A stretch of 64,000 bases of DNA, taken from assembly GCF_900102075.1 (NCBI RefSeq), contig NZ_FNAV01000019.1, positions 17,126 to 81,125 on the forward strand, read 5' to 3'. Source of the DNA: Salipiger thiooxidans (GTDB lineage Bacteria > Pseudomonadota > Alphaproteobacteria > Rhodobacterales > Rhodobacteraceae). The stretch's first letter is position 1; each line of letters begins with the position of its first letter. Both the position numbers and the translations under genes were made by a program. Below, piece after piece: positions 16,049-24,418 of the stretch. The notes under the pieces are model-generated. The model saw only the letters and a program-made list of their open reading frames with translations, had not been told where the DNA came from and made no database searches.

Positions 16049-17488
16049 ATGATCCTCCACAGACCGATTTCACGAAGGCACGTGCTTCGCACAGGTGCCG
16101 CATTCACAGCCCTATCCGCTCTGTCACCTGCACAAATGGCGATGGCCGATCCAACTGGGGACCCATTCGTCCTACGCGCGGCATCCGGACAGGCCGCCCT
16201 GCGCCCGTCACCATACGGCCCGACTAATGTCTGGAGCTATAATGGATCCGTCCCCGGCCCTAAAATCCGAGTACGCCAGGGCGACCGACTCCGCGTTCTG
16301 GCTCAGAATGGATTGGATGAAGGAACCACAATCCACTGGCATGGCATCCGCACGCCCAATGCGATGGACGGAGTGCCGTTCCTTACACAGGATCCGATCC
16401 CGGTTGATGGCGATTTTCTCTACGAGTTCGATGCGCTGGATGCGGGCACGTTCTGGTACCATCCGCACCAGCGCAGTTCGGAACAGGTTGGACGCGGCCT
16501 TTACGGGCCGCTGATTGTCGAGGAAGCGGACCCGATCCGCGTGGATCGTGACCTGACTTGGATGCTGGACGACTGGCGCATGACCCGGCACGGACAGATT
16601 GCGGGTGACTTCGGCAGCCGCCACGACGCCATGCACGGCGGTCGTATCGGCAATTCCGTGACCATCAACGGTCAGATACCCGAACGCATCGCGGTGCGAT
16701 CCGGCGAACGCATCCGCTTGCGGCTAGTCAACGCGGCGAACGCGCGGATATTCGGGCTGGATTTCGGGGGTCTTACTCCGGTCGTGGTCGCGCTGGACGG
16801 TCAACCCGTGACGCCCCATGCCCCTGACGGCGGGGTCGTGGTGATCGGCCCGGCGATGCGTGTCGATTTGGTCATCGACTTGACCGGCAAGCCCGGAGAT
16901 GCCGTAACCGTCATCGATGCCTTCTACGAGGGACTTGAATACCGTCTGGTCGATCTCGCCTACGGGCCGGACAGGTTGCGGGACACGGTGCCGGATTGGT
17001 CGATGGATCTGCCCCCCAACCCGTTGGCCGAACCGGACATGGCGTCGGCCGCGCGGCATCAGATCGTCTTCAACGGCGGAATGATGGGGCAGATGATGAT
17101 GGGCGGCGGCATGGGGTCGATGATGGACCAGATGCGCGAGGGCAACATGTGGTTCATCAATGGAGAAGCCGCAACGGGTCATATGATGGACCCCTTGCTG
17201 GTCCTGCCGCAGGGCACGTCGCACGTGTTCGAGATGGATAATCGCACCGCCTGGCACCATCCGATCCATTTTCATGGGCATTCGTTCCGTGTGATCGCCC
17301 GCAACGGACAACCGACTCGGTATCGCGAATGGCAGGACACCGTCCTGATGGCACCCGAAGAACGGGTCGATATTGCCTTCGCCGCGGACAATCCCGGTGA
17401 TTGGATGTTCCATTGCCACATTCTGGAACACCAGGCGGCAGGCATGATGGGCGTCATCCGCATCAATCCCGGCACGACCAAAATTTGA
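16049..17488 (+). CDS. multicopper oxidase, CueO/CopA-like, Tat-exported
   Basis: 479-residue periplasmic oxidase likely converting Cu(I) to Cu(II). The Tat leader is SRRHVLRTG. All four copper-site blocks are present: HWHG, WYHPHQR, HPIHFHGHSF and FHCHILEHQAAGM. A Met-rich loop (MMGQMMMGGGMGSMMDQM) near residues 350-370 resembles the substrate-binding insert of CueO. ATG 16049 with AAGG upstream is preferred; GTG 16019 is in frame. It belongs to the CueR-type unit starting at 15567 and is followed by the second DUF411 gene. Confidence 0.92.
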   Translation: MILHRPISRRHVLRTGAAFTALSALSPAQMAMADPTGDPFVLRAASGQAALRPSPYGPTNVWSYNGSVPGPKIRVRQGDRLRVLAQNGLDEGTTIHWHGIRTPNAMDGVPFLTQDPIPVDGDFLYEFDALDAGTFWYHPHQRSSEQVGRGLYGPLIVEEADPIRVDRDLTWMLDDWRMTRHGQIAGDFGSRHDAMHGGRIGNSVTINGQIPERIAVRSGERIRLRLVNAANARIFGLDFGGLTPVVVALDGQPVTPHAPDGGVVVIGPAMRVDLVIDLTGKPGDAVTVIDAFYEGLEYRLVDLAYGPDRLRDTVPDWSMDLPPNPLAEPDMASAARHQIVFNGGMMGQMMMGGGMGSMMDQMREGNMWFINGEAATGHMMDPLLVLPQGTSHVFEMDNRTAWHHPIHFHGHSFRVIARNGQPTRYREWQDTVLMAPEERVDIAFAADNPGDWMFHCHILEHQAAGMMGVIRINPGTTKI

Positions 17489-17526
17489 AATCTCACAACC
17501 CAATGGCCACGGAAAGGAATGAACCG

Positions 17527-17982
17527 ATGAACAAGATACTTGGATTTGCCAGCCTTGGCACGGCAGGTGCCGTCGCCGTCCTTGCGATGAGCCTGAATGC
17601 CGCGCCTGCCGCCGCGCAGGAGGTCACGCTCTACAAGAACCCACAATGCGGATGTTGCGAGAGTTACGCGGACTATCTGCGCGAGAACGGTTTCACGGTG
17701 GAGGTGAAGCCGACCCACGATCTGGCGCAGATCAGCCGCGATGCGGGCATCCAGGATGACTTCCAAGGCTGCCATACAGCCTTTTTAGACGATTACGTCG
17801 TCAGCGGCCACGTGCCGATTGATGTCGTCAACAGGCTGCTGGAAGAGCGCCCGGAAATTGCCGGTGTGACTCTTCCCGGCATGCCATTGGGATCGCCGGG
17901 TATGGGCGGCGCGAAACAGGAGCCCTTCAAGATTTACACCGTCGAGGAAGGTGTGAGCCCGACCGTATATGCGGTCGAATGA
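17527..17982 (+). CDS. periplasmic DUF411 metal-binding protein
   Basis: 151 residues with signal peptide ending AAAQE. DUF411 motifs are CGCCESY, GCHTAFLDDYV, SGHVP and GMPLGSPGMGG. It is paralogous to the protein at 7689. ATG 17527 has GGAAAGGAATG upstream. It lies 38 bp after the multicopper oxidase, in the same direction, consistent with a periplasmic copper-handling unit. Confidence 0.85.
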   Translation: MNKILGFASLGTAGAVAVLAMSLNAAPAAAQEVTLYKNPQCGCCESYADYLRENGFTVEVKPTHDLAQISRDAGIQDDFQGCHTAFLDDYVVSGHVPIDVVNRLLEERPEIAGVTLPGMPLGSPGMGGAKQEPFKIYTVEEGVSPTVYAVE

Positions 17983-18048
17983 TCAATTGCGCGGTCTGGT
18001 GCGAACCCGTGCCGGACCGGCTTCAAGGGAAAACAAAGGATGGAATGC

Positions 18049-18183
18049 ATGATGATGGACGGTGGAATGATGGGCGGCGGCATGATGATTGCGATGGGCC
18101 TCGTCTGGTTGCTGATCGTGGGTGTGCTGGTGCTCGCGGCGATCGCCTTGGTCAAATACATCCGCTCGGACAGCGGAAAATAG
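18049..18183 (+). CDS. Met-rich single-pass membrane miniprotein
   Basis: 44 residues. The N-terminus is MMMDGGMMGGGMM, followed by one transmembrane segment beginning MGLVW and a short basic tail. ATG 18049 has AAAGG about 8 nt upstream; an in-frame ATG at 18040 abuts that site too closely. Met-rich, Gly-spaced N-termini are typical of Cu(I)-binding periplasmic segments. It sits between the DUF411 gene and a second miniprotein with the same MGLVW start of the membrane segment. Confidence 0.6.
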   Translation: MMMDGGMMGGGMMIAMGLVWLLIVGVLVLAAIALVKYIRSDSGK

Positions 18184-18195
18184 AAATGTGCCAGA

Positions 18196-18354
18196 ATGCG
18201 GATTGAGGGTGCCAGCAGCGGCGACAGCCTGTTGTCGATGGGATTGGTCTGGGCGCTTTGCGTCCTGCTTGTCCTGTCGTTGCTCGCGGCACTAATCGTC
18301 CTCTGTAGGTGGCTCGTAACAAGAAGGCGGAAACTTAGTGAAAAACACGATTAG
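18196..18354 (+). CDS. single-pass membrane miniprotein
   Basis: 52 residues: a polar N-terminus, one long hydrophobic segment beginning MGLVWALCVLL, then a basic tail with RRRK. It begins 12 bp after the preceding miniprotein and overlaps the GTG start of the cytochrome c gene by 17 nt. The shared MGLVW motif suggests tandem duplication followed by loss of the Met-rich head. No good ribosome site is visible, so expression could depend on coupling. Confidence 0.45.
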   Translation: MRIEGASSGDSLLSMGLVWALCVLLVLSLLAALIVLCRWLVTRRRKLSEKHD

Positions 18355-18763
18355 GCTCTCGGCTGTCCTGCTCGCCACAACGGTTTTGCCCGTAGCGGCG
18401 CAGAGCGACGTGCTCATGGGCGAGCGCCTTTATCAAGAGAATTGTGCCAGTTGCCATGGGGTAAACCTGGAGGGGCAATCAGATTGGCGCACACGATTGC
18501 CGAACGGCAGGTTGCCTGCCCCGCCGCACGACGCCTCCGGCCATACCTGGCATCACCCCGACCGCGTATTGCTCGACATCGTGAAACGCGGACCGGCGGC
18601 GATTGTCGGGAACGGGTACGAAAGCGACATGCCCGGATATGAGGATGTGCTGACAGACGATGAGATCACGGCGATCATTGACTACATCAAGAGCACATGG
18701 CCCAACCGGATCCGCGCGTCGCAGGAAAGCCGATCCCTTGCCGATGAGCAGGCGCAGCCATGA
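18338..18763 (+). CDS. periplasmic c-type cytochrome
   Basis: 141 residues with a cleavable signal peptide (ends VAAQS). The haem motif CASCH is in ENCASCHGVN and a Met ligand is in SDMPGY. Start is GTG 18338. It is a paralogue of the truncated cytochrome at 2-478. It overlaps the downstream CcmG-like gene by 4 nt (ATGA), tying it to a thiol-reduction and cytochrome-maturation cluster. Confidence 0.88.
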   Translation: MKNTIRLSAVLLATTVLPVAAQSDVLMGERLYQENCASCHGVNLEGQSDWRTRLPNGRLPAPPHDASGHTWHHPDRVLLDIVKRGPAAIVGNGYESDMPGYEDVLTDDEITAIIDYIKSTWPNRIRASQESRSLADEQAQP

Positions 18764-19356
18764 CGGAAGAGGTCGAGGGAAATGCCGACCCTGTGTCGCG
18801 ACGCAGTATCTCCGGGTTCGTGCTGGTTCCGCTGATAGCTTTTGCCCTCATGGTCCTGTTCGGTTGGGGGCTTTTCAGGGGTGGCGACGACTTGCCGTCG
18901 GCACTTCTCGGCAAACCCGTGCCCGACTTCGCGCTGTTTCCGGTGCTCGGCCGAGAAGAAGGTCTTTCGACGCAGGACCTGATCGGACACGTGTCACTGG
19001 TGAACGTCTTCGCCTCGTGGTGTGTGCCCTGCCGTGCCGAACACCCGTTGTTCATGGAGTTGAGTGCAACCGGTGAGGTGCCGCTCTACGGAATCAACTA
19101 CAAGGACCCGCCCGATCAGGCGCGCGCCTGGCTCGACGAGTTGGGTGATCCCTACGCGCGCATCGGGGCCGACATCAACGGACGCGCCGGTATCGAATGG
19201 GGCGTCTATGGCGTGCCCGAAACCTACGTCATCGCGCCCGACGGCATCATCGCCTACCGCCATGTTGGTCCGATCACACGAGCAATCCTGCAGGAAACGC
19301 TGCTGCCGATCGTCCGTGACCACAAAACCCAATCCGCCAAGAAGAAAACGCCATGA
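18760..19356 (+). CDS. CcmG/DsbE-like thiol:disulfide interchange protein
   Basis: 198 residues with one N-terminal membrane anchor (about 20-40) and a periplasmic thioredoxin domain. Active site is WCVPC in FASWCVPCRAE; cis-Pro loop is YGVPETY; the GxNYKD block is typical of CcmG. CcmG reduces apocytochrome c cysteines before haem attachment. It overlaps the cytochrome gene upstream and a TlpA-like gene downstream, each by 4 nt. Confidence 0.9.
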   Translation: MTEEVEGNADPVSRRSISGFVLVPLIAFALMVLFGWGLFRGGDDLPSALLGKPVPDFALFPVLGREEGLSTQDLIGHVSLVNVFASWCVPCRAEHPLFMELSATGEVPLYGINYKDPPDQARAWLDELGDPYARIGADINGRAGIEWGVYGVPETYVIAPDGIIAYRHVGPITRAILQETLLPIVRDHKTQSAKKKTP

Positions 19357-19865
19357 AAAATCTGAAACCGGCGCTGATCGCCTGGGCACTGTCCGTCGGC
19401 GCGGCTCTCGCGACACCGCAAGGGTTTGCACTTCACGACACCCCGCAGCCTGTCGCCAATGTGCGCTACGAGAAAGATGACGGCAGCCGCGGAGACATGG
19501 AAGATTTTCGCGGCAAAGTGATCCTCGTGAATGTCTGGGCAACCTGGTGCGTCCCCTGCCGCGAAGAGATGCCGACGCTCGATGCGCTTCAGGCGGAACT
19601 TGGCGGCGACGACTTCGAAGTGGTTGCCCTTTCCATCGACCGGGCCGGATCACAAATCGTTCGGCGTTTCTACGACGAGATCGGTGTCACCAATCTCAAT
19701 ATGTATGTCGACCAGACCATGCTTTCGATGACCGCGCTGCGCACCGTTGGCCTGCCGACGACGATCCTGATCGACGCGCAGGGGCGGGAGCTCGGGCGAC
19801 TGGTCGGCCCGGCCGAATGGGATGATCCCGAGATGGTGTCCTTTTTGCGAAGCTTTATTGAATGA
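19353..19865 (+). CDS. TlpA-family periplasmic thioredoxin
   Basis: 170 residues with a signal peptide ending GFALH and a thioredoxin domain with active site WCVPC in WATWCVPCREE. The cis-Pro loop is VGLPTT. TlpA proteins reduce SCO and cytochrome oxidase CuA cysteines, which suits a neighbourhood with SCO and CcdA. Start overlaps the CcmG-like gene by 4 nt. Confidence 0.88.
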   Translation: MKNLKPALIAWALSVGAALATPQGFALHDTPQPVANVRYEKDDGSRGDMEDFRGKVILVNVWATWCVPCREEMPTLDALQAELGGDDFEVVALSIDRAGSQIVRRFYDEIGVTNLNMYVDQTMLSMTALRTVGLPTTILIDAQGRELGRLVGPAEWDDPEMVSFLRSFIE

Positions 19866-19892
19866 ATCCCAGCAAGAGTCCACTGCTCACCC

Positions 19893-19923
19893 TTGATCTT
19901 CCAGTTACTGGAATGACTAGCTT
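19893..19923 (+). promoter_or_regulatory. CueR-type copper promoter
   Basis: The -35 TTGATC (19893-19898) and -10 TAGCTT (19918-19923) flank a 19-bp spacer with the perfect arms CTTCCAG and CTGGAA. Start is expected near 19930, before the ATG at 19948 with AAAGGA upstream. It would drive the five genes up to ccdA. Confidence 0.8.
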
Positions 19924-19947
19924 TTAATCATCGAAAGGACTTTCCGG

Positions 19948-20229
19948 ATGACCGAAATATCACCTTCCAACATTGCGGGTGCCGCCAACATCGAAAGCGC
20001 AGGAAATTGGCCCCGGTGGTTGACGCGCAGACGATTGCTGTTCGTCGGTGCGGCAACCGTGATGGGGGGCGGCATGGCCCTGAACTGGGGATGGCTCACC
20101 GCGATCGGGCTCGCGCCTGTTCTGGTCTCGCTGGCCCCCTGTGCCGCGATGTGCGGCCTGGGTCTGTGCATGAAGGGCGGGTCTGGAAAGGGATGCTCCA
20201 ACTCGCCGGATGGGGCGTCTCCCGACTGA
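19948..20229 (+). CDS. Cys-containing small membrane protein
   Basis: 93 residues. A basic cytosolic head (RWLTRRR) precedes two hydrophobic segments; the second ends with three cysteines in PCAAMCGLGLCMKGG and a fourth in KGCSN. The Cys/Met pattern within and after the second segment suggests a metal site. It is first under the CueR-type promoter at 19893. No named family is recognised, though it fits a copper cluster well. Confidence 0.65.
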   Translation: MTEISPSNIAGAANIESAGNWPRWLTRRRLLFVGAATVMGGGMALNWGWLTAIGLAPVLVSLAPCAAMCGLGLCMKGGSGKGCSNSPDGASPD

Positions 20230-20269
20230 GTTCTTTCGATAACCACACGATCAACCCAAGGAGAAAACC

Positions 20270-20542
20270 ATGAGAAAAACACTTACAACTTTCGTCGTTG
20301 CGACGGCCCTTACCGCAAGTGCATTTGCCGTCAGCGCCCAGGAACAGACCACGCCGGAAACGGGCGAAATGATGCAGAATGAGGGGGCCATGCAAGGCGG
20401 CATGATGGACGGCGACATGATGGGCATGATGAAGATGATGGCCGAAATGAAACCCATGATGGAAGCCTGCACCGAGATGATGGCGTCCATGACCGAGAAT
20501 ATGGACGGCGGCATGATGCCGTCGGAAAAGTCTGACGGCTAG
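20270..20542 (+). CDS. Met-rich periplasmic protein
   Basis: 90 residues with signal peptide ending AVSAQ. The mature part carries over a dozen methionines in MM, GMM and MMxxM arrangements and one Cys (EACTEMM). Such segments bind Cu(I) or Ag(I) by thioether ligands, so a periplasmic copper buffer is likely by inference. AAGGAG lies upstream of the ATG. A strong hairpin at 20551 follows. Confidence 0.7.
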   Translation: MRKTLTTFVVATALTASAFAVSAQEQTTPETGEMMQNEGAMQGGMMDGDMMGMMKMMAEMKPMMEACTEMMASMTENMDGGMMPSEKSDG

Positions 20543-20550
20543 ATTTGCCC

Positions 20551-20584
20551 AAATGCCTGTCGGTCAACGGATCGGCAGGCATTT
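20551..20584 (+). terminator. hairpin after the Met-rich gene
   Basis: Arms AAATGCCTG and CAGGCATTT enclose a partly paired loop, followed by ATTGT rather than a long T run. It lies between the Met-rich gene and the SCO gene, so it probably causes partial termination or protects the upstream message. Confidence 0.5.
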
Positions 20585-20602
20585 ATTGTAAGGATACAAG
20601 AA

Positions 20603-21298
20603 TTGACAGCACTGACACGGCGCGCCGCTTTAGCGATACTCGCGGCCACGATTTCGTCTCCGGCCTTCGCCAATCATCCGGGGGAAAACCTGGATGCGCG
20701 CATGTTCGAGATGGAGCCCTACTTCCAGGCCATCGATGCAGCGCAGGCTCCGAGTTTCGAATTGCAGGATCCCGAGGGGAATCCTGTGCGCCTGTCGGAC
20801 TTCGGCGACAAGGTCGTCATCCTGCATTTCATTTACGCCAACTGCCCGGATGTCTGCCCGCTCCACTCCCAAAAGATCGCGGCCATACAGGCCTCGATCA
20901 ACGACGGGTCGATGAAGGATTTAGTGCAATTCATCTCGATCACGACCGATCCAGTGAACGACACGCCGGACGTGCTGCGCGATTACGCAGATCGGCATGG
21001 ACTCGATCCGAGCAACTGGGTCATTTTGACCACGCAGCCTGATCAGTCTGATGACGCAACGCGCCTTCTGGCGCGGGACTATGGGCTGGAGTTCACGATG
21101 ACCGCCGACAGCGACATGATGATGCATGGAGCGGTCACCCATGTCGTGGATATCGGCGGACGGTTCGCCGCAAAATTCCATGGCATGAACTTCAAGAACG
21201 TGAACCTGATCCTCTATGTCAGCGAGTTGATCAACAACGCCCAGCATCGACGCCGGGAACCCAGCTTGTGGGACCGGCTGACAGGTGTGTCTCAATGA
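20603..21298 (+). CDS. SCO1/SenC-family protein, exported
   Basis: 231 residues. The signal peptide is Tat-like (LTRRAALAIL) and ends PAFAN. The redox/copper motif is CPDVCP in FIYANCPDVCPLH, and a conserved His lies in MMMHGAVTHVVD. The start is TTG 20603 with AAGGA 9 nt upstream. It differs from the two SCO copies of the first block by being soluble rather than membrane-anchored. The stop overlaps the next gene as ATGA. Confidence 0.87.
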   Translation: MTALTRRAALAILAATISSPAFANHPGENLDARMFEMEPYFQAIDAAQAPSFELQDPEGNPVRLSDFGDKVVILHFIYANCPDVCPLHSQKIAAIQASINDGSMKDLVQFISITTDPVNDTPDVLRDYADRHGLDPSNWVILTTQPDQSDDATRLLARDYGLEFTMTADSDMMMHGAVTHVVDIGGRFAAKFHGMNFKNVNLILYVSELINNAQHRRREPSLWDRLTGVSQ

Positions 21299-21786
21299 GT
21301 GTCTTTGCGACTGGCGTCAGGCTGTCCTCGACAGACGGAATTTCCCTGACAGCTCTGCGTCGGTATTTTTCGGTGATCATCCCGGCCAATCTGATCTGGG
21401 AGTTCGCGCATATGCCGCTCTACACGATATGGAACGAGGGCACCTGGGGTGAGATTGTCTTCGCAGCCGTCCATTGCACGGGTGGTGATATCCTGATCGC
21501 CATGAGCGCGCTGATGCTTGCCCTCATGCTGTCGGGCCGGGGCTGGCCCCTGGTCGCCTCCACGCGGCGGTCTGTGACCGTCCTGACGGTGGTGTTTGGA
21601 CTGGGATACACGCTGTTCAGCGAATGGCTCAACATCGTGATCCGCGCGGCCTGGGCCTATTCGGACCTGATGCCGATCATTCCGGTCCTCGATGCGGGCC
21701 TGTCACCTGTTTTGCAATGGATCGTGGTCCCGCTGGTCGCGTTCTGGTGGGCCGTGTGGTCCTTCAACACTAAGCGAGAAACATGA
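21295..21786 (+). CDS. multi-pass membrane protein of unknown function
   Basis: 163 residues with about four hydrophobic segments and the polar motifs NLIWEFAHMP, HCTGGD and FSEWLN inside or between them. Glu, His and Met residues in the membrane segments could bind metal, but this is speculation. It overlaps the SCO gene and ccdA by 4 nt each, so it is tightly co-translated with a copper/thiol cluster. I do not recognise the family. Confidence 0.65.
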   Translation: MSVFATGVRLSSTDGISLTALRRYFSVIIPANLIWEFAHMPLYTIWNEGTWGEIVFAAVHCTGGDILIAMSALMLALMLSGRGWPLVASTRRSVTVLTVVFGLGYTLFSEWLNIVIRAAWAYSDLMPIIPVLDAGLSPVLQWIVVPLVAFWWAVWSFNTKRET

Positions 21787-22523
21787 TGGATATTTCCGGC
21801 ATCGGCATTTTCGCGGCCTTCCTTGCGGGTGCCATTTCGTTCCTGTCGCCTTGTGTACTGCCACTGGTGCCCGGCTACGTTTCGTACATTGCGGGGCAGC
21901 CGGACCTGCGTACGGCGCGGTCGGTTGGTCTGCGGGCACGTGCCGGGGCGCTCGGATTGAGTGCCTGCTTCGTGCTGGGCTTTTCGACGGTCTTCGTCGC
22001 CCTCGGGGCCGGGGCCAGCGCGCTCGGGTCGCTGATGCTGACATGGCGCACCGAGCTGAATTATTTCGGTGGCGGGATCATCATTCTGTTCGGACTGTTC
22101 ATGGTGGGTATCTTTCGTCTGGATGCGTTCTCGCGCGATACCCGTTTCAATCTCGACATTCCCGGCGGTCGCCCGTTTGGGGCCTACGTGCTGGGACTGG
22201 CCTTCGCCTTTGGCTGGACACCTTGCATCGGACCGATCCTCGGCGCGATCCTGACACTCAGTTCGACCTCCGGCGGCATGTCGGACGGCATCTGGCTGCT
22301 GTCGATCTATTCCGCTGGTCTGGGGGTGCCTTTCCTGCTGGCTGCGCTGTTCACCGACGCCATCGCCGCGCGGGTAAGGCAGATCGGCAAGGCCGGTCGC
22401 TGGCTCTACAAGGGCGCGGGTGTTGCCATGATCATCATGGGAGTTGCCATCATGACCGGGCAACTGTCACGGTTTGCATATTGGCTGCTGGGGACGTTTC
22501 CCTTTCTCGCGACAATCGGCTGA
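21783..22523 (+). CDS. ccdA: cytochrome c biogenesis protein CcdA
   Basis: 246-residue inner-membrane protein with six hydrophobic segments that passes electrons from cytosolic thioredoxin to periplasmic thiol proteins. The redox cysteines are in FLSPCVLPLVPGY and FGWTPCIGP, both matching CcdA. It would feed the CcmG-like and TlpA-like proteins encoded just upstream. It is the last gene rightward before a convergent group. Confidence 0.92.
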   Translation: MMDISGIGIFAAFLAGAISFLSPCVLPLVPGYVSYIAGQPDLRTARSVGLRARAGALGLSACFVLGFSTVFVALGAGASALGSLMLTWRTELNYFGGGIIILFGLFMVGIFRLDAFSRDTRFNLDIPGGRPFGAYVLGLAFAFGWTPCIGPILGAILTLSSTSGGMSDGIWLLSIYSAGLGVPFLLAALFTDAIAARVRQIGKAGRWLYKGAGVAMIIMGVAIMTGQLSRFAYWLLGTFPFLATIG

Positions 22524-22626
22524 CGAACTTCGAACCAGCTCTTGGCGCGATGGCTGGTAAGTGGGGATCATCTCCACCAGTCAAAAAGGTCGTACACGCC
22601 GCGCCTCTGTAGAGGTCGCGGGGCCG

Positions 22627-23391
22627 TCAACCGATCAGGTAGACCCGGATCGGCATCCAGATACCCATGACCATCATCATCAGGTTCTCGGTGAGCGAGA
22701 CGAACCCTAGTGGCACGTTGCTGTCCCCCCCGACGCAGGCGCATTTCAACTCGCGCTTGTCGATATAGACCGCCTTGAAGACCGAAACTGCACCGACCGT
22801 TCCGATGAAGAGGGCCACGGGAGCCGAAAGCCAGGTGAGCGCCCCGGCGACCATAAGGATGCCGGCGAAGGCCTCTCCGAAGGGATAGAGATAGCCGTAG
22901 CGCACCCAGCGGCGCGCCAGCAGGTCGTAATTCAGGAACATGGTCGAAAAGCTTTCGACGTCCTGAAGTTTCTGCACTGCAAGCAAGCACATCGAGATCG
23001 AGATGAACCATTCCAGCGCGCGCAGGCTGAGGATGGTTCCAAAGCTGTGCCACGACAGGCCGAGCGCCATCAGAAACGCGACGGCAAAGATCGCGATCAC
23101 CGGTTGATAGGATTTGTCCGAGCGTTCGCTTTCCGGTGCGTCGAGGCCGAAATGGACCCGCAGATCGTCATAGCCGCCGATCCGCTTGTCGCCGATCCAG
23201 GTCTGCGGAGTGGTTTCGACGCCATGTTCATCCATAAAGGCATCGGTTTCCTCGCGTGTCGTCAGGTGATGATCCTCGACCTCGTACCCTTCGCGTTCGA
23301 GCAGGTCCTTGGACTTCAGGCCATAGGGGCAAAGATGATCCTGCATGACCATCCGGTAGAGTTGGGCTGATTTCGATGCGTCTTTCGGCAT
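22627..23391 (-). CDS. glutaredoxin-MauE/DoxX membrane fusion protein
   Basis: 254 residues. Residues 1-80 look like a glutaredoxin with CPYG in HLCPYGLKSK and the cis-Pro TTPQTWIG. Residues about 90-250 form a four-helix membrane domain like MauE/DoxX with CACVGGDSNVPLGF near the end, a motif shared with MauE-like proteins. The CPYG motif has only one Cys, so the head may act monothiolically. ATG 23391 follows GGAGG; the upstream extension is not supported. It lies 22 bp after the DUF305 gene. Confidence 0.82.
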   Translation of the reverse strand: MPKDASKSAQLYRMVMQDHLCPYGLKSKDLLEREGYEVEDHHLTTREETDAFMDEHGVETTPQTWIGDKRIGGYDDLRVHFGLDAPESERSDKSYQPVIAIFAVAFLMALGLSWHSFGTILSLRALEWFISISMCLLAVQKLQDVESFSTMFLNYDLLARRWVRYGYLYPFGEAFAGILMVAGALTWLSAPVALFIGTVGAVSVFKAVYIDKRELKCACVGGDSNVPLGFVSLTENLMMMVMGIWMPIRVYLIG

Positions 23392-23413
23392 GGTGTTTCC
23401 TCCAGTTTCTGGT

Positions 23414-24286
23414 TCAGGCACCGCAACCGTAATATCCGCGATACCCTGAACGCAGACCGGACCCAAGTTCGAGAACGAGATCGGCGTCCTGCATTTCGCC
23501 ACTATTTGCGTCCAATGTGCCGGGTCCGCTCGGCGCGCTCAACGCCACTGTCATGCCTTCCGTGCCCCAAGTGCTTCCGGCGTCGCCAGCCTCCAGCCGC
23601 ACCAGATCGCCGCTGATCTTGGCGAGAGCTACACTCCCACCGTCGATGCGGCCCACCGCCAGCGCAGGCCTGCTTGTGGTGGTGTAGGTGAACGTGCACG
23701 CGGCGCCGCCGGGAAACATCTGCGCAATGTCCTCCGTAGTCAGAAATTCGAGGTCGAGAATGGCGACTTCCGGGGTTGATAGCGCCTCGTCAAGGCTCAT
23801 GATCTGCGTCGGTCCGCTTTCTGACTGTGCCGGACTGTCACCGTTGGCGTCGATATCGTTCACCAGATAACGCATCTCGGCGATTTCCTTGTCCTGCGCA
23901 TAGATGATCTCATCCGCCAGCTTGCGCACGCGCGGGTCCGAGATATCGGCGCGGCTGGAGGTCATGATCGCGATCGAGTGGTGCGGGATCATTGCCCGCA
24001 TGTAGCTGGTGTCGCCCACCGTCACCTGGCTGCGGACCAGCCAAAGCGAGGCGGCAAAGACCACAGCGGCACCGATGAAGATGGTGGCGTTAGCCATCTT
24101 GCTGGAATACATCGACAGCATGAAGCCCAGCATGATGATCGCCATGGTGGCACCCATCAGGAGAGCCATGTAGGCCCGCGTTTCCGACCAGAACACATGC
24201 GTCCAGAGGTAGGTATTGAGATACATCAGACCGAACATGACGACGGTAGATGTGGCGATCATCGCGAAAAAGCGGCCATATGACAT
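23414..24286 (-). CDS. membrane-anchored DUF305 protein with extra C-terminal domain
   Basis: 290 residues. Three N-terminal transmembrane segments (1-85) precede a DUF305-like ferritin-fold segment with MIPHHSIAIM and DKEIAEMRYL. Beyond it lies about 140 residues of unrelated, probably beta-rich sequence with a pair of cysteines (AACTF and a C-terminal YYGCGA). DUF305 proteins occur in copper and redox loci. The start is ATG 24286; a degenerate copper-type operator is upstream. Confidence 0.78.
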   Translation of the reverse strand: MSYGRFFAMIATSTVVMFGLMYLNTYLWTHVFWSETRAYMALLMGATMAIIMLGFMLSMYSSKMANATIFIGAAVVFAASLWLVRSQVTVGDTSYMRAMIPHHSIAIMTSSRADISDPRVRKLADEIIYAQDKEIAEMRYLVNDIDANGDSPAQSESGPTQIMSLDEALSTPEVAILDLEFLTTEDIAQMFPGGAACTFTYTTTSRPALAVGRIDGGSVALAKISGDLVRLEAGDAGSTWGTEGMTVALSAPSGPGTLDANSGEMQDADLVLELGSGLRSGYRGYYGCGA

Positions 24287-24321
24287 GAAGTTGTCCTCTC
24301 TCGAAATCGTGAAGTCTAGAG

Positions 24322-24352
24322 GTGGAACAACTTTCCCGCGCTGGAATGTTCC
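24322..24352 (-). promoter_or_regulatory. degenerate CueR-like operator
   Basis: On the minus strand the dyad ATTCCAGCGCGGGAAAG resembles the copper operators elsewhere in the window, but the flanking elements are poor (-35 GGAACA, -10 TTCCAC). It lies 36 bp upstream of the DUF305 gene and probably serves the DUF305-glutaredoxin pair weakly, or is decayed. Confidence 0.4.
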
Positions 24353-24418
24353 GAAATAACTACAGTCAGTCGCACCTTATGGGTGGCGCTGCCCGCTGCG
24401 GAACATATCTAAGCCCGC

